Below, piece after piece: positions 11,016-21,493 of a DNA stretch of 64,000 nt (position 1 is its first letter; each line of letters starts with the position of its first letter). A model generated the notes under the pieces. It searched no databases. It saw nothing but the letters and a program-made list of their open reading frames with translations, and was not told the DNA's origin. The stretch comes from Cryptomeria japonica (lineage: Eukaryota > Streptophyta > Pinopsida > Cupressales > Cupressaceae), in NCBI RefSeq assembly GCF_030272615.1, contig NC_081414.1, forward strand, positions 810,255,069 through 810,319,068, read 5' to 3'. The position numbers were made by a program, and so were the translations under genes.

Positions 11016-12405
11016 AATTAAGGCACATCTTTCACACTTTATTTGGAAAATAACCCAAATAGAAAGTGTACTACATATCCATTGGAATTAGAAATGTAAT
11101 TTTTAGCATGTATGAAATCTTCATCTCAGATTCTAAGCGATCTTTTGTATAGAACATACTCCTCTTGTTAGAGGACTTTATGCTTGTCATTTTGATGAAG
11201 AGTTGCATGGGTATGGATGTTAGCTTGTTCTTCAAGAAAATATTGAATTGATGGATAAATGATTATAGCAGACTGATGAGTTTTGATCCTTTCACTAGGT
11301 GGAATGAAGAGTTTCATGTTGGCATGAAGAGTTGCATGCCGACATGAAGAGTTGCATGCTGGCATGAAGAGTTATGATTATTTGGAAAGGCATAAAGGCG
11401 AAAAGGAATATTTAGAACTTCTAAATTTAGAGCTTCAAGGTTTTTCATAATTCGGTAGCAGTTGAGTTGATCAAGGAGTATTATAAATATTTTCCTCTAC
11501 ACTTGTTCAAGAACAATATCATAAATGGAATGCCCATATGTAGATGTTTCCTATGTGTTCATAAGATATAGGTTTAATGATACAGGGTGGATAATATTTC
11601 AGGAAGGTCATTCTTATAGTAGCACAACATATTACTTTGTAGTTAAAGGGACTTTCTAATTAGAGGAGGTAGCTAAAGAGCAATTCAAAGGCCATCTATA
11701 GCTGCATATGCCCTTTCCCTGATTGCCTAAATTTGGCCCCTTGTCTCCTAAAGCCTAGGAGAGAGAGGGAGAGGGGAGTAGAACAATGAGGACAAGGAAG
11801 AATGAGCTCTAGAAAAGAGCCTGTTTAGTTAAAATTGATAACTAAAAGTCAGATACTTATTCTAATTACAATACCCATCTTTGGATCTCATCCACTAGTT
11901 TTTATAGCTAGAATCTTGCATCAGTAAAACTCCTCTTCTAGTTTTTATAGTTAGAATATTGGATCCATAAAGTTATCAGCAATGTGATGGTGGCATGGCT
12001 CAAGCAGTTGAATTTAAATAGTATTTGATTCTTCACTGTGGTCCATGATAGTTTCATGATAGTTTCATGATATTTTTATTCATATGGTTTGATAAGTTAT
12101 CTTGTTCTATTTTAGGTTTCATATTGGGAATACATCATTTACATGCATATAAAATAAACATATGTCAAATGAGAACATGGTAGTTGTATACAACTTGAAG
12201 CTTGTTGCATTCCTTACTGTTATAAAAGGAATTCCAAGACTGTAATTAAGAGAGTTTTTTGGAGGGAATCTTGATGTCTTTGGAAAAGGATATAGTAGTA
12301 GTGTCTAAGTTAGAATGTGGAGTCTTTCATAGTGAATAATGCATATACTACCTTAGAAATATTAATTAGTTTATGACTTGTCATGACAATTACTACATAT
12401 CTAGT
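11016..12405. repeat. Second copy of the diverged non-coding segment
   Basis: It is collinear with 8415-9598 plus 10397-10600. The order is the AATTAAGGC-ATCTTTC unit (11016), the TATGAAATCTT segment (11107), the GTGGCATGGCTCA segment (11990) and the CATTCCTTACTGTTATAAAA segment (12200). No reading frame of note. It ends where Copia J begins at 12406. Confidence 0.5.
11301..11375. repeat. 20-bp tandem repeat, four units
   Basis: Four consecutive 20-bp units of the form GGCATGAAGAGTTGCATGCY; the first and last are degenerate. A further partial copy (GATGAAGAGTTGCATGGG) lies about 100 bp upstream near 11197. No protein repeat is implied. Confidence 0.8.
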
Positions 12406-13325
12406 TGTTAGAACCAGAGATCACTAACTTATTCTTTATCCATGAGTTAGCAATTTTAGTAGAAAAGAATATAAACATGCAACAAAGATCACACAAATCC
12501 ACAACAGTGGAATTTTTATATGGAAACCTAAATAGGGAAAAACCACGATGGGGTTGGAACCCACAATATTCATATACTATGGCCAGGAGTATATAAATAT
12601 TACATAGATGGGGAATGCACTTTCATTTAGGCTCACTGCTCAATTACAATTGCCCGGAAGGCTACAACCTTCAAGGAAGTCTCACTGACTTACAATTTGA
12701 TTATAATGACAAAATACAATGAAATTAACTCTCAATTAGCATTTGGCTATGCAAGAATGAGTTTTGGTTAAGCACTGGTTCTCTGACTGTCTTCACTCTG
12801 TTGAATACTTTGTTTCTTTCTTAGTCAGCTACCAGTTGGTCTGAAAGCAAAGTGCACACATTAAACTGCTCTCAATTGCACCAAAATGGATCACCATTAC
12901 TCTAACACATCGAAAATCAACTATCAAATTGATCTTATATATCTAGTCTTAACATAAAAGTAATATCCTTCAAGTCGGCTTCAAGAAGTATAACATGCAG
13001 CTCCAAGTCGGCTTCAATCTTGAACAAAACATAGCACCAGACCAAAATCTTATAATAATATGCTTCCAAAGGGTCTTCCCAATCATCGAGATCACAAAAG
13101 AAATCACAAAAAATAATGCAATCATCAAAAATCATTCTGAATAAAATATTCCTGAAATGCCTTGTTTTATCGATTAACTGTCTATTGATTACCTTCATCT
13201 TTTGGATAAGATGAATCATGATTGTCAGATCAAATTTCCAAGAAGAGTTGCCATAAATGAAAATAGACCAATATCCAACTACCAAACATCATCTAAAATC
13301 ACCAGATGAGTGTCAATTGCCAACA
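12406..13325 (-). repeat. 3' LTR of Copia J (920 bp)
   Basis: On the plus strand it reads TGTTAGAACCAGAGATC to GTCAATTGCCAACA, with TG/CA termini. It contains the block GGAAAAACCACGATGGGG near 12535 that is shared in diverged form by the LTRs of C1, C2 and K. It is followed by ATCTCCCCCTTTGGCAT, a polypurine tract on the minus strand. The body of J lies to the right, split by F. Confidence 0.75.
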
Positions 13326-13547
13326 ATCTCCCCCTTTGGCATGGATGGCAATACCTGTGAAAAATGGCTGTGTTAAAACCTATGAAACTTGTACACCAGA
13401 TTAAAGAATAAAAGAGTTCTGAAGCTCCCCCTTAGATCAAGAATCTACATCACCAAACTCTACACTCTATACACAACTAGTTTGCATATTTTTCACCTCA
13501 TCTCTCCCCCTTTGACAATAATGCAAAAGATGGAGTGCTGCCGAAAA
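13326..13547 (-). mobile_element. 3' internal end of Copia J, left of the F insertion
   Basis: It starts with the purine tract next to the LTR. A second run of similar type (TCTCTCCCCCTTTGACAATA at about 13500) lies further in. Such CAAAGGGGGAGA words typically follow the last reading frame in Copia elements whose 3' UTR is long. It is cut at 13547 by F, and J resumes at 63458. The 5 bp before F are GAAAA. Confidence 0.65.
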
Positions 13548-13669
13548 TGTTGGCATTGTGTTATCATTGATGTCAATCAGATTGTGTTTTCATTGACGTC
13601 AATCGGTATGGGATTCCAATCAGTAAGTAAGTATTGGAGACCGGTATATAATGTTAACCTATGAGTAAG

Positions 13670-14911
13670 TGTAAAGCGGAAAATCGCGATCGAACCCTAG
13701 TTGTTCTCCCCTCTTCCAACTCCGAGGAGAGAGAAGGGAGGTTTGCTAGGATTCGATGGTTTTCACTTAGGGGAGAGACTTTACATTCAAAAGAGGGGTT
13801 GAAACTCATAAAATCCAATCCCACACAATGTAAGATTGGATGCTAAATGAATTTCAAGGGTTAGGAAAGCAAGGCTACCCTCTTTTGTAAAGAATGTTGT
13901 TAAGGAAATTAAGCTAAGAATACATAGAAAGTCATAAAGATTCGCTTATAAACTGAGTTCGAGTTATAGGATGAAGCTGCGGACCTGGAATTAGCAGTAG
14001 AATGTCGATACGGTGCTGTCCTACAAATTTGAGCAAAAGTTGTCGGGACGATGGCGCCCGGTGCCACGGTCCTCCGAAAAATCCATGAAACGAAGGGGGA
14101 TCTGTTCGTCTCTGCACAAGGATTCCAGATCTTCAATTTCAGCCGCGTACCTGCAACCTACACACAGAAAAGCGAAGACGATTGGGGGGTTAGGGATTAG
14201 GGGTTTGCCTTTAGGTCAAACCCTGGTTTTGGAATTAACCAAGAAATGAGCAAGAGCTGTAAATGTAAATGACTGTAAAACAAGTACTAATACCTTGTTC
14301 TAAGGATGTTTGTATCCTTATGTGCGAAGGTATAGATGTTGTATGTTGTATGTTGTAGCATGTAGTATGTGATCTCCTCTTCAATGGTTGAATCCTTGAC
14401 TTGAATGCAACACTTAGCCTTGAATGGAGACTTGAACTGATCAATTGCTTGAAGGAATGCTTGAATGCTTGAATACTTGAATGTTTGAGTATAGTTTCCA
14501 CGCTTTTTCCCTCATGTATCTCTTCTCCCCAAATGAGAGAGAAAAATGTAGTTTATATACTTGTCATTTAGGGCTGATAGACTGATTTTCCCGACCTTAG
14601 GCCGACCAGGAAATGTAATTTCCAAATTGCAAACAAAAAGACCCGAGCCCCTTAGGAGACCGGGCCCAAAATAGGACCCAGGGACCAGGGCGCTGGGCGC
14701 CCTGGTCCTGAAGGACCAGGGCACTGGGCGCTCTGGTCCCACCTCCCGGGACAGCAGGGTGCAAGGAGGTTCAGGCCAGGGTGCTTGAAAAATGCAGTTT
14801 TCAGTGTCGCGAGCAAGTTTTGGGGTCTCCATTCAGGTTGCGTGTTGCGTCGCCATCGTGAAGACCGAAATGCAGTCGAAATTGCAAGTGTCGCAATTTT
14901 AGGACGCTACA
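13670..14911 (-). repeat. 3' LTR of gypsy A (1242 bp)
   Basis: Plus strand TGTAAAGCGGAAAATCGC to TTTTAGGACGCTACA. It contains two 30-bp GC-rich units (about 14682-14741), each able to fold on itself. A minus-strand TATATAAA box lies at 14552-14559. Confidence 0.93.
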
Positions 14912-15650
14912 TTTAGCCCCCACTTTAGCGGGAGTATGTATGCTCATACTTCCGGTAAAGTACAAGGAAACAACATTGAAAGACTTTCACCACGTCAAGG
15001 AGGCAAGATACACCAAGCCCCCAGTAGACTAAGGATCTTATGACTTCGATTGACAAAGTAAAAGGGAAGATCACGAGGGAGAACCATGACTGTCAGTAGT
15101 AAGATTCCCTCACTATGAGTCATGCAAGAAAGGTATCAAAAATTTTCAAGGCAAGGTTAAATTTACCAGGAAATTTTCAAGTATCTTCAAAAGATATGAA
15201 CGGGATGTATGCCTCCCTACGTTAAAGCGATCACACATGCCTCATCGGGGGTGATTGTTTTAACGTAGTGATACACATAAGAAATGAGAAAGGAGCATGT
15301 TATTGCAAGGATTTAGCCCCCAAGTGTGAGATAAACCCAAGGATAATAGACACAAAACATAAAGCACAAGGTGACTTCACTTTCCTCGGGGTCAGTATGC
15401 TGTATGATAATTCATGTATATATATCATATGTATGTATGCATAATTGTTCTTCATTCCCCAATCAAGGAAGGTCACCTAGAAGAAGGGAACACATGTGTC
15501 TTTTGAGTCAACATGAGAGAGACCGAGAGATCTCAATGCTTTGCATCGTCCTCAAGTAGACAACACCAAGGACAACAAATAGAAGAATGAGAATAACATA
15601 TAGAAGAAGTAACAAAAGAGAGGGGGAGAGAATATGCTATGCTAATGTAA
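14912..15650 (-). other. 3' untranslated region and polypurine tract of gypsy A
   Basis: The tract AAAGTGGGGGCTAAA (minus strand, 14912-14926) abuts the LTR. The rest is non-coding and nearly identical to B (48511-49249). It includes a TATATATCATATGTATGTAT segment near 15420. RT and integrase would be expected between the last reading frame and here but are entirely absent. Confidence 0.8.
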
Positions 15651-16097
15651 CTAGTCTAGCACGTCATCTACCCCCCGATCTTGCTGATCAATGTTTCGAG
15701 AAGGCAGGGAACACGCTAGACGAGGAACATCCAACACAGCAGATGGAGCTATCACAAGATCCAAACAAGGGCTATGTTCATGTTCCGAGCCACATTGTTC
15801 TTGTCTAGGAGCTAGGATAAGTTCTTTAGAAAATTCATTAGATAAATGGTTATCAACATCAACAAGTTCATATTCACTATCAGAGGCAAGAGGAGTAACA
15901 TTTTCATCTATATCGTCATCAAGATTTATAAAAATAGGATCTTTAACTCGCACAGGATCAAGACCATCATGCATCTTATGTTTAGGAGATTTAGGCTCAA
16001 TGTCTGGCTGAGGAGAAAATGGAATAATGCTTGTTGAAGGTGTTTTTGGAGATTGCAAAGTTTGAGAAGCAGCTGCCTGAGCTCTAAGACGACGCTT
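15651..16097 (-). pseudogene. Gypsy A post-protease frame (after in-frame TGA)
   Basis: Directly after the TGA at 16098-16100 the same frame stays open for about 148 codons to a stop at 15651. The product is acidic and Ser/Pro-rich, with segments HKMHDGLDPVRVKDPIF and INLDDDIDE and no recognised domain. B has the same TGA and the same following frame (49250-49696). It is either the C-terminus of the protease polyprotein lost by an old nonsense change or a readthrough extension. It resembles the low-complexity spacer that lies between protease and RT in this gypsy branch. Confidence 0.6.
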
Positions 16098-17189
16098 TCA
16101 TTGGCGTTCACGTGCAGAACGATTTCGTCTAGTCTTAGTAGGAAGTGGAGAAGATTGAGGAGGGGGAATGTTCTCATCCTTAGCACTTGGGTGTTTAGGT
16201 TGTGGTCTCTTAGGCTGGATAATAGGAGAAGAAGAAGGTCTCTTCTCTCTATAAAAAGAAGGAGGAGGAACTGCTCCATATAAGGGAAGAATATTTGGTT
16301 TAGGGAGAAGACCAAGTCCATCATGACGAGGAGGTATAGGTCTACTCTTAGGAAGTTTATTAGGCATAGACATAGTCACATCCATAGGGATGGGTTGGGA
16401 ATCTTCTTGAGGAAAGACATTAGTTTTATCTTTCAAAGGAAGAAGTTCCTTCTCAAGAATGACAGGAATGTCAAGTTTAGGTGTTCTAGGTTCACTTAGA
16501 GATAAGATCATATCTGTTTTCCACTTTTGATAAGATTTGAAAAGATGATCACTTCGCAGAGGAAGAGATTGGAATTGTTTAGGCCAAAAGTAATCTATAG
16601 GAACACTAGAAGTTCTTTCAGCTGGTTTAAAGAGACTGTGATTGACAGTAACAACTTCACCATTATGGGGAAATTTCAAACACTTGTGAATAGGAGAAGC
16701 AATAGCTTTCATGGAAGATAGCCAAGGATAGCCAAGCTTCACACGAAATTGTTCGGAAGATGGAATAATAGCAAAGTTCACATCAAGGGATTTGTTATGG
16801 ACTTCAATAGGCAATGTAATAGAACCAATTGCGGGAGAAGAAAATGCATCAAATAATTTTACAATCACATCTGCTTTGTCATAGATCACTTGATTCAATT
16901 GCAAAGTAAAAAGAAATTCTTCAGTAATAACATTAACCATGCACGAAGGATCAATAAGCACTCCACGGCAAGGTGTATTCTTGACTTTTGCAACTATGTA
17001 TAAAGGACCATCAGGTGCCCTAATGGTTTCACTGGAATCAAATGTGATGGAAGGTTCTTCAGGGATTTCTTGCTGCTCTACAAAGTTAATCACATTCGGA
17101 GTCATAGACACAAGACCATCAGATGAGAGAGAGGAATCATTAGCCTCAATCGCATTAGAGGTATGAGAAGGCAATGGATCAGTGAAAAT
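16098..17189 (-). CDS. Gypsy A protease-containing pol remnant
   Basis: This is the continuation of gag in the same frame after the TAG at 17190. The 358-residue part from Met 17174 holds a retropepsin-like fold: LYIVAKVKNTPCRGVLID leads into the active-site turn, then LGYPWLSSMKAIASPIH and KFPHNGEVVTV. The active-site triplet, D-S/T-G in working enzymes, reads D-P-S here, and the same in B, so proteolysis is doubtful. A Pro-rich tail (PPPSFYREKRPSSSP) follows and ends at a TGA. No RT follows. Expression would need suppression of the TAG in this copy; in B gag and protease are one frame. Confidence 0.82.
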   Translation of the reverse strand: MFTDPLPSHTSNAIEANDSSLSSDGLVSMTPNVINFVEQQEIPEEPSITFDSSETIRAPDGPLYIVAKVKNTPCRGVLIDPSCMVNVITEEFLFTLQLNQVIYDKADVIVKLFDAFSSPAIGSITLPIEVHNKSLDVNFAIIPSSEQFRVKLGYPWLSSMKAIASPIHKCLKFPHNGEVVTVNHSLFKPAERTSSVPIDYFWPKQFQSLPLRSDHLFKSYQKWKTDMILSLSEPRTPKLDIPVILEKELLPLKDKTNVFPQEDSQPIPMDVTMSMPNKLPKSRPIPPRHDGLGLLPKPNILPLYGAVPPPSFYREKRPSSSPIIQPKRPQPKHPSAKDENIPPPQSSPLPTKTRRNRSARERQ

Positions 17190-19076
17190 CTAAAGATTTT
17201 GGTTAGGAGGAGCTACAGATGTGTTGCCTTTATCATTCACTCCAGAAACAGAAATAGTATTATTATCAATCAAATCCTGAATTTTACCCTTTAAAGAAAA
17301 ACATTTTTCAGTATCATGACCAGGCTGACGATGAAATTGACAAAAGGCTTTGTTATCAAAATAAGGTGAAGTAATCTTTGCAGGATCAATTTGTCTTATA
17401 GGAGGAAGAGTAAGCACATTTTGTTCCAATAACTTATTCATAATACTATGCAATGATTCATTCAAAGGAGTATACTTTCTTTCTTTCTTGAAAAATTTAG
17501 AAATAGGAGGCAGACCTGATGCTACATTCACATTGTTGTTGATGATGTTTTCATTGAATTTGATGGAATCTCTGTTCGGTTTAAACTTCCCAAATGGTTG
17601 TTGACTGCTATCACCCTTATCACTCGGAGCCATAGGATGTGATTGTTCCATTTGACTCACAGTCAGTTGATAATTGTGAAGAGTTGCACACAACTGTTGG
17701 AAAGAAGTAAACTCAGAAAACAGAAGTTTGTCTCGAATATCTTTTTGTAAATTAGAAATAAAGATTCTTTGAATATCATTGTCAGGCACTGGAAAAGAAA
17801 TTTGAGCATACAAATGCTTATATCTACCAATGAAATCAGTCACTTTTTCTTTAACACCTTGTTTACAATGCATTAAATCAATCAAAGTAACTTTAGGACT
17901 TATATTGTTTTGAAATTGTTGAATGAAAGCATTTGCAAGTTGTTCGAAAGAAGTAATAGAATAAGAAGGCAACAAGCAATACCATTGTAGGGCTTTGTCT
18001 CTTAATGTTCTAGTAAACAGTTTTGCAAGCAACCTTTGGTCATAAGCCAAATCAGTACAAATTGTTTGAAAAGTCTTAACATGTGTTAGAGGATCTCCTT
18101 TACCATTATAAAGCTCCAAATGCGGGATTTCAACATGTTTAGGAGGGATAGCTCGAACAATGTCAAGAGAAAGTGGGCTCGCAAAGTCAAATGTGGGCAC
18201 ACTGAACTTAGATTGATTCATAGAGGCAATTTGTTGTTGTAAAGAAGAGACAGTTTGTGCTAGATTGTTAATGGTCGCTTCAGTCGAAGAATTGATATTG
18301 GATGTGTTAGATTGAGATGGAGGTGTTATGTTATTGAAAGAAGGTAAAGAGTAAGGTGGTGGGACTCTATGATAATTATTCATAGGAGATGATTGGACAA
18401 GAGGAACACTACAAGGAGGAATGGAATGGTTAAATGAATTGCCCCCTTGCGTCATGTTCATTTGTGAAGATGTAATAGGAACACTCATTAGAGGAATGAA
18501 TGAAGAAGTCGGATTGAATGAAGGAAGAGGGTTAATTGAAGAAGAACTGTTGCCCCCATCACTGGTGATCATAGGAGGAATGTCTTGTGTTGAAGTAGTC
18601 ATTATGTTTGATGTAAAAGTAGGTATACTAGCAATAGGAGTCGTCAAAGGAATAGAATGATTGTCTTGGGTAGGAGGTTGTGTATAACCTAAGGTTTCGG
18701 CACAACTCTTCATAGGCATCACATTTGAATCCACAATGTGTTCAATACCACGCAAAATATCAATTCCATTCTTATCACTTTGAAGCATACGTTTTAGACC
18801 CTCAATTAAAGGAAGAGCTTGACTATCAGGGTATTCTTGAGACATCCATTGTCGAAAATCGTCAAATTGGTTATCCAATTTCAAAATTTGTTCTATAGAA
18901 ACCTCATGGAGAGCTTCTTCATCATTAGGAGGATTAGAGGAATTACCCATGTCCTCGTTAAAAAGGCTATTCAAATTAGGTTCCATATCCTCAGTAGTTA
19001 AACCTCGGAAAGACTTAATTCTACGGCTTCGTCTAACGGGAATAGTGTAAGTAGGCCTTATTGTTGTAAAACTCAT
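17190..19076 (-). CDS. Gypsy A gag (628 aa)
   Basis: Structural capsid protein for particle assembly and RNA packaging. The N-terminal 50 residues are basic (PVRRSRRIKSFRG), then comes a long Ser/Thr/Pro-rich stretch to about residue 290. The retrotransposon gag core is about residues 310-460 (ELYNGKGDPLTHVKTFQ, DKALQWYCLLPSYSI). A zinc-box variant CQFHRQPGHDTEKC is followed by LKGKIQDLIDNN. The start at 19076 (MSFTTIRPTYTIPV) follows a leader with no earlier in-frame ATG of note. It ends at TAG 17190-17192; the B copy has CAG there, so this stop is a single C-to-T change and the original product was a gag-protease fusion. Confidence 0.9.
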   Translation of the reverse strand: MSFTTIRPTYTIPVRRSRRIKSFRGLTTEDMEPNLNSLFNEDMGNSSNPPNDEEALHEVSIEQILKLDNQFDDFRQWMSQEYPDSQALPLIEGLKRMLQSDKNGIDILRGIEHIVDSNVMPMKSCAETLGYTQPPTQDNHSIPLTTPIASIPTFTSNIMTTSTQDIPPMITSDGGNSSSSINPLPSFNPTSSFIPLMSVPITSSQMNMTQGGNSFNHSIPPCSVPLVQSSPMNNYHRVPPPYSLPSFNNITPPSQSNTSNINSSTEATINNLAQTVSSLQQQIASMNQSKFSVPTFDFASPLSLDIVRAIPPKHVEIPHLELYNGKGDPLTHVKTFQTICTDLAYDQRLLAKLFTRTLRDKALQWYCLLPSYSITSFEQLANAFIQQFQNNISPKVTLIDLMHCKQGVKEKVTDFIGRYKHLYAQISFPVPDNDIQRIFISNLQKDIRDKLLFSEFTSFQQLCATLHNYQLTVSQMEQSHPMAPSDKGDSSQQPFGKFKPNRDSIKFNENIINNNVNVASGLPPISKFFKKERKYTPLNESLHSIMNKLLEQNVLTLPPIRQIDPAKITSPYFDNKAFCQFHRQPGHDTEKCFSLKGKIQDLIDNNTISVSGVNDKGNTSVAPPNQNL

Positions 19077-20252
19077 GCACTAGAAAGAGAGAGAAGATTT
19101 TGAATTTAGAGGTAGCAATTTTCAGTAAAATCAGCCAATCTTCTGGATTTAAGCTGTTAAATGCAATCACAACAGTCTCCCGAAATTTCGGAAAAAATGT
19201 CCGGGACCGTGGCACCCGGAGTGCAACACGGTCCCTGCAACTTTTTTCGAAATTTGCAGGGATGAAAGGTATGATGATTTTAGAGCTAATCCGAAAAAAT
19301 TGAGTGATTTTATGATCTGTAGATAGGCCAAATTAAAGTTGCAAATTCAAAATTGAACCCTATCAAGATTGTCAAAAAATGCAAAATTTTTGAATTTTGA
19401 AAAAGAGAGGGAAACTGAAATTTTGAATTTTATGAGTTTAGAGGGAATGTCAAGAGCAATGCAAATTTTGAAATTTGAAAATTGACTCAATTTCACGCAA
19501 AATTCAATTTTGAAAGCGGAAATCGAAGTTGTTGTAATTAAACACTTAATTTCAAAAGTCACAAAATGCAAGAATTTGAATAAAGCACTGAAATTTCGAA
19601 TGAATGCAAACACAATTTTCAGATTTATGATAATAAAAACGCAATTTTGACACAAAATTTTAATTTCAATGATTTTTGAATGATTAGAAGCCTTAGACCA
19701 AGCAATCGCAAGACCAACTTTGACTGTAATTTTGAAAGTGTTATAATTGACAAAATCAGCCAAAATTCTGGATTTTAGCAGGAAAATACAGCAAGATCTT
19801 GCTCCCGAAATTTTGGAAAAAATGTCGGGGACGATGGCGCTCAGAGTGCAACACGGTCCTTGCAACTTTTTTCCAAATTTTCAGGGATGAAGGATATTGT
19901 GATTTTATTGCAGAATCCAAAGTTACAGCTGATTTGGAGATGTTTTGATTGGTCAAATTGTCGGACAAAGGTTGAATTAAGAGGGTTTCAAAAATTAGGG
20001 TTTTGACATTTAACCACTTAATTTTCAGAATTAAAGCACAAATATGAATTGAAAATTTGTAATAGAAGGGCAGATCTGAAACAGGCATTAACATTTAGAC
20101 ATTTCGCAAGTTCAATTACTAAAAAGAAAATTTAGGGTTTTTATGCAATCACCTCTAAAATTTTGCAAAAGATCACACATGGAAATGTAATCAATTTTTT
20201 CAGATCTAAGCATGAAAAATCAGAAAGGATGTTCAGGTCGGGTTCACCAAAA
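19077..20252 (-). other. Leader and primer site of gypsy A
   Basis: Between the 5' LTR and gag lie about 1.2 kb of AT-rich non-coding leader. The primer site on the minus strand is TGGTGAACCCGACCTGAAC (20231-20249), 3 nt from the LTR; I cannot name the tRNA with confidence. The leader holds two diverged copies, about 620 bp apart, of a GC-rich module (about 19190-19265 and 19800-19880). The first contains a perfect 9-bp inverted repeat GGGACCGTG/CACGGTCCC (19203-19211 and 19227-19235). Confidence 0.8.
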
Positions 20253-21493
20253 TGTAAAGTGGAAAATCGCGATCGAACCCTAGTTGTTCTCCCCTCTTCC
20301 AACTCCGAGGAGAGAGAAGGGAGGTTTGCTAGGATTCGATGGTTTTCACTTAGGGGAGAGACTTTACATTCAAAAGAGGGGTTGAAACTCATAAAATCCA
20401 ATCCCACACAATGTAAGATTGGATGCTAAATGAATTTCAAGGGTTAGGAAAGCAAGGCTACCCTCTTTTGTAAAGAATGTTGTTAAGGAAATTAAGCTAA
20501 GAATACATAGAAAGTCATAAAGATTCGCTTATAAACTGAGTTCAGGTTATAGGATGAAGCTGCGGACCTGGAATTAGCAGTAGAATGTCGATACGGCGGT
20601 GTCCTACAAATTTGAGCAAAATTTGTCGGGACGATGGCGCCCGGCGCCACGGTCCTCCGAAAAATCCATGAAACGAAGGGGGATCTGTTCGTCTCTGCAC
20701 AAGGATTCCAGATCTTCAATTTCAGCCGCGTACCTGCAACCTACACACAGAAAAGTGAAGACGATTGGGGGGTTAGGGATTAGGGGTTTGCCTTTAGGTC
20801 AAACCCCGGTTTTGGAATTAACCAAGAAATGAGCAAGAGCTGTAAATGTAAATGACTGTAAAACAAGTACTAATACCTTGTTCTAAGGATGTTTGTATCC
20901 TTATGTGCGAAGGTATAGATGTTGTATGTTGTATGTTGTAGCATGTAGTATGTGATCTCCTCTTCAATGGTTGAATCCTTGACTTGAATGCAACACTTAG
21001 CCTTGAATGGAGACTTGAAATGATCAATTGCTTGAAGGAATGCTTGAATGCTTGAATACTTGAATGTTTGAGTATAGTTTCCATGCTTTTTCCCTCATGT
21101 ATCTCTTCTCCCCAAATGAGAGAGAAAAATGTAGTTTATATACTTGTCATTTAGGGCTGATAGACTGATTTTCCCGACCTTAGGCCGACCAGGAAATGTA
21201 ATTTCCAAATTGCAAACAAAAAGACCCGAGCCCCTTAGGAGACCGGGCCCAAAATAGGACCCAGGGACCAGGGCGCTGGGCGCCATTGTCCTGGGGACCA
21301 GGGCGCTAGGCGCTCTGGTCCCACCTCCCGGGACAGCAGGGTGCAAGGAGGTTCAGGCCAGGGTGCTTGAAAAATGCAGTTTTCAGTGTCGCGAGCAAGT
21401 TTTGGGGTCTCCATTCAGGTTGCGTGTTGCGTCGCCATCGTGAAGACCGAAATGCAGTTGAAATTGCAAGTGTTGCAATTTTAGGTCGCTACA
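20253..21493 (-). repeat. 5' LTR of gypsy A (1241 bp)
   Basis: Plus strand TGTAAAGTGGAAAATCGC to TTTTAGGTCGCTACA. It is near identical to the LTR at 13670. It has two 30-bp GC-rich units (21265-21324). The minus-strand TATATAAA box at 21135-21142 is the likely promoter for the element's RNA. Confidence 0.93.
21135..21142 (-). promoter_or_regulatory. TATA box in gypsy A 5' LTR
   Basis: On the minus strand it reads TATATAAA, in GACAAGTATATAAACTACAT. The same word occurs at the same LTR position in all four A/B LTRs and as TATATAAG in D. Position and conservation suggest the core promoter; no transcription data are available. Confidence 0.6.

Larger units (their letters stand above)
13670..21493 (-). 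mobile_element. Gypsy A: non-autonomous gag-protease element (7824 bp)
   Basis: A complete element with LTRs 13670-14911 and 20253-21493. It has the 5-bp target duplication GTAAG (13665-13669 and 21494-21498), a primer site at 20231-20249 and a polypurine tract at 14912-14926. Minus-strand order is 5' LTR, leader of about 1.2 kb, gag, protease, a short terminal frame, a 3' untranslated region of about 0.7 kb and the 3' LTR. There is no reverse transcriptase, RNase H or integrase. Gag and protease sequence style (CX2HX4HX4C box, LGYPWLSSMKA, KFPHNGEVVTV) is that of the Tat-like branch of Ty3/gypsy. The same layout recurs in B. Confidence 0.93.

Noticed and set aside
11301-11375. CRISPR-like array
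   Set aside because: Direct 20-bp units without spacers, in plant nuclear DNA.
15926-16324. Leu-rich minus-strand frame (and its twin 49525-49923) resembling a membrane protein
   Set aside because: Out-of-frame reading of the Ser/Pro-rich protease tail of A and B; both twins follow from the sequence identity.
19347-20094. Phe/Ile/Lys-rich minus-strand frames (also 54627-55347)
   Set aside because: They lie in the leader of A and B, composition-driven in AT-rich DNA and without domain motifs.
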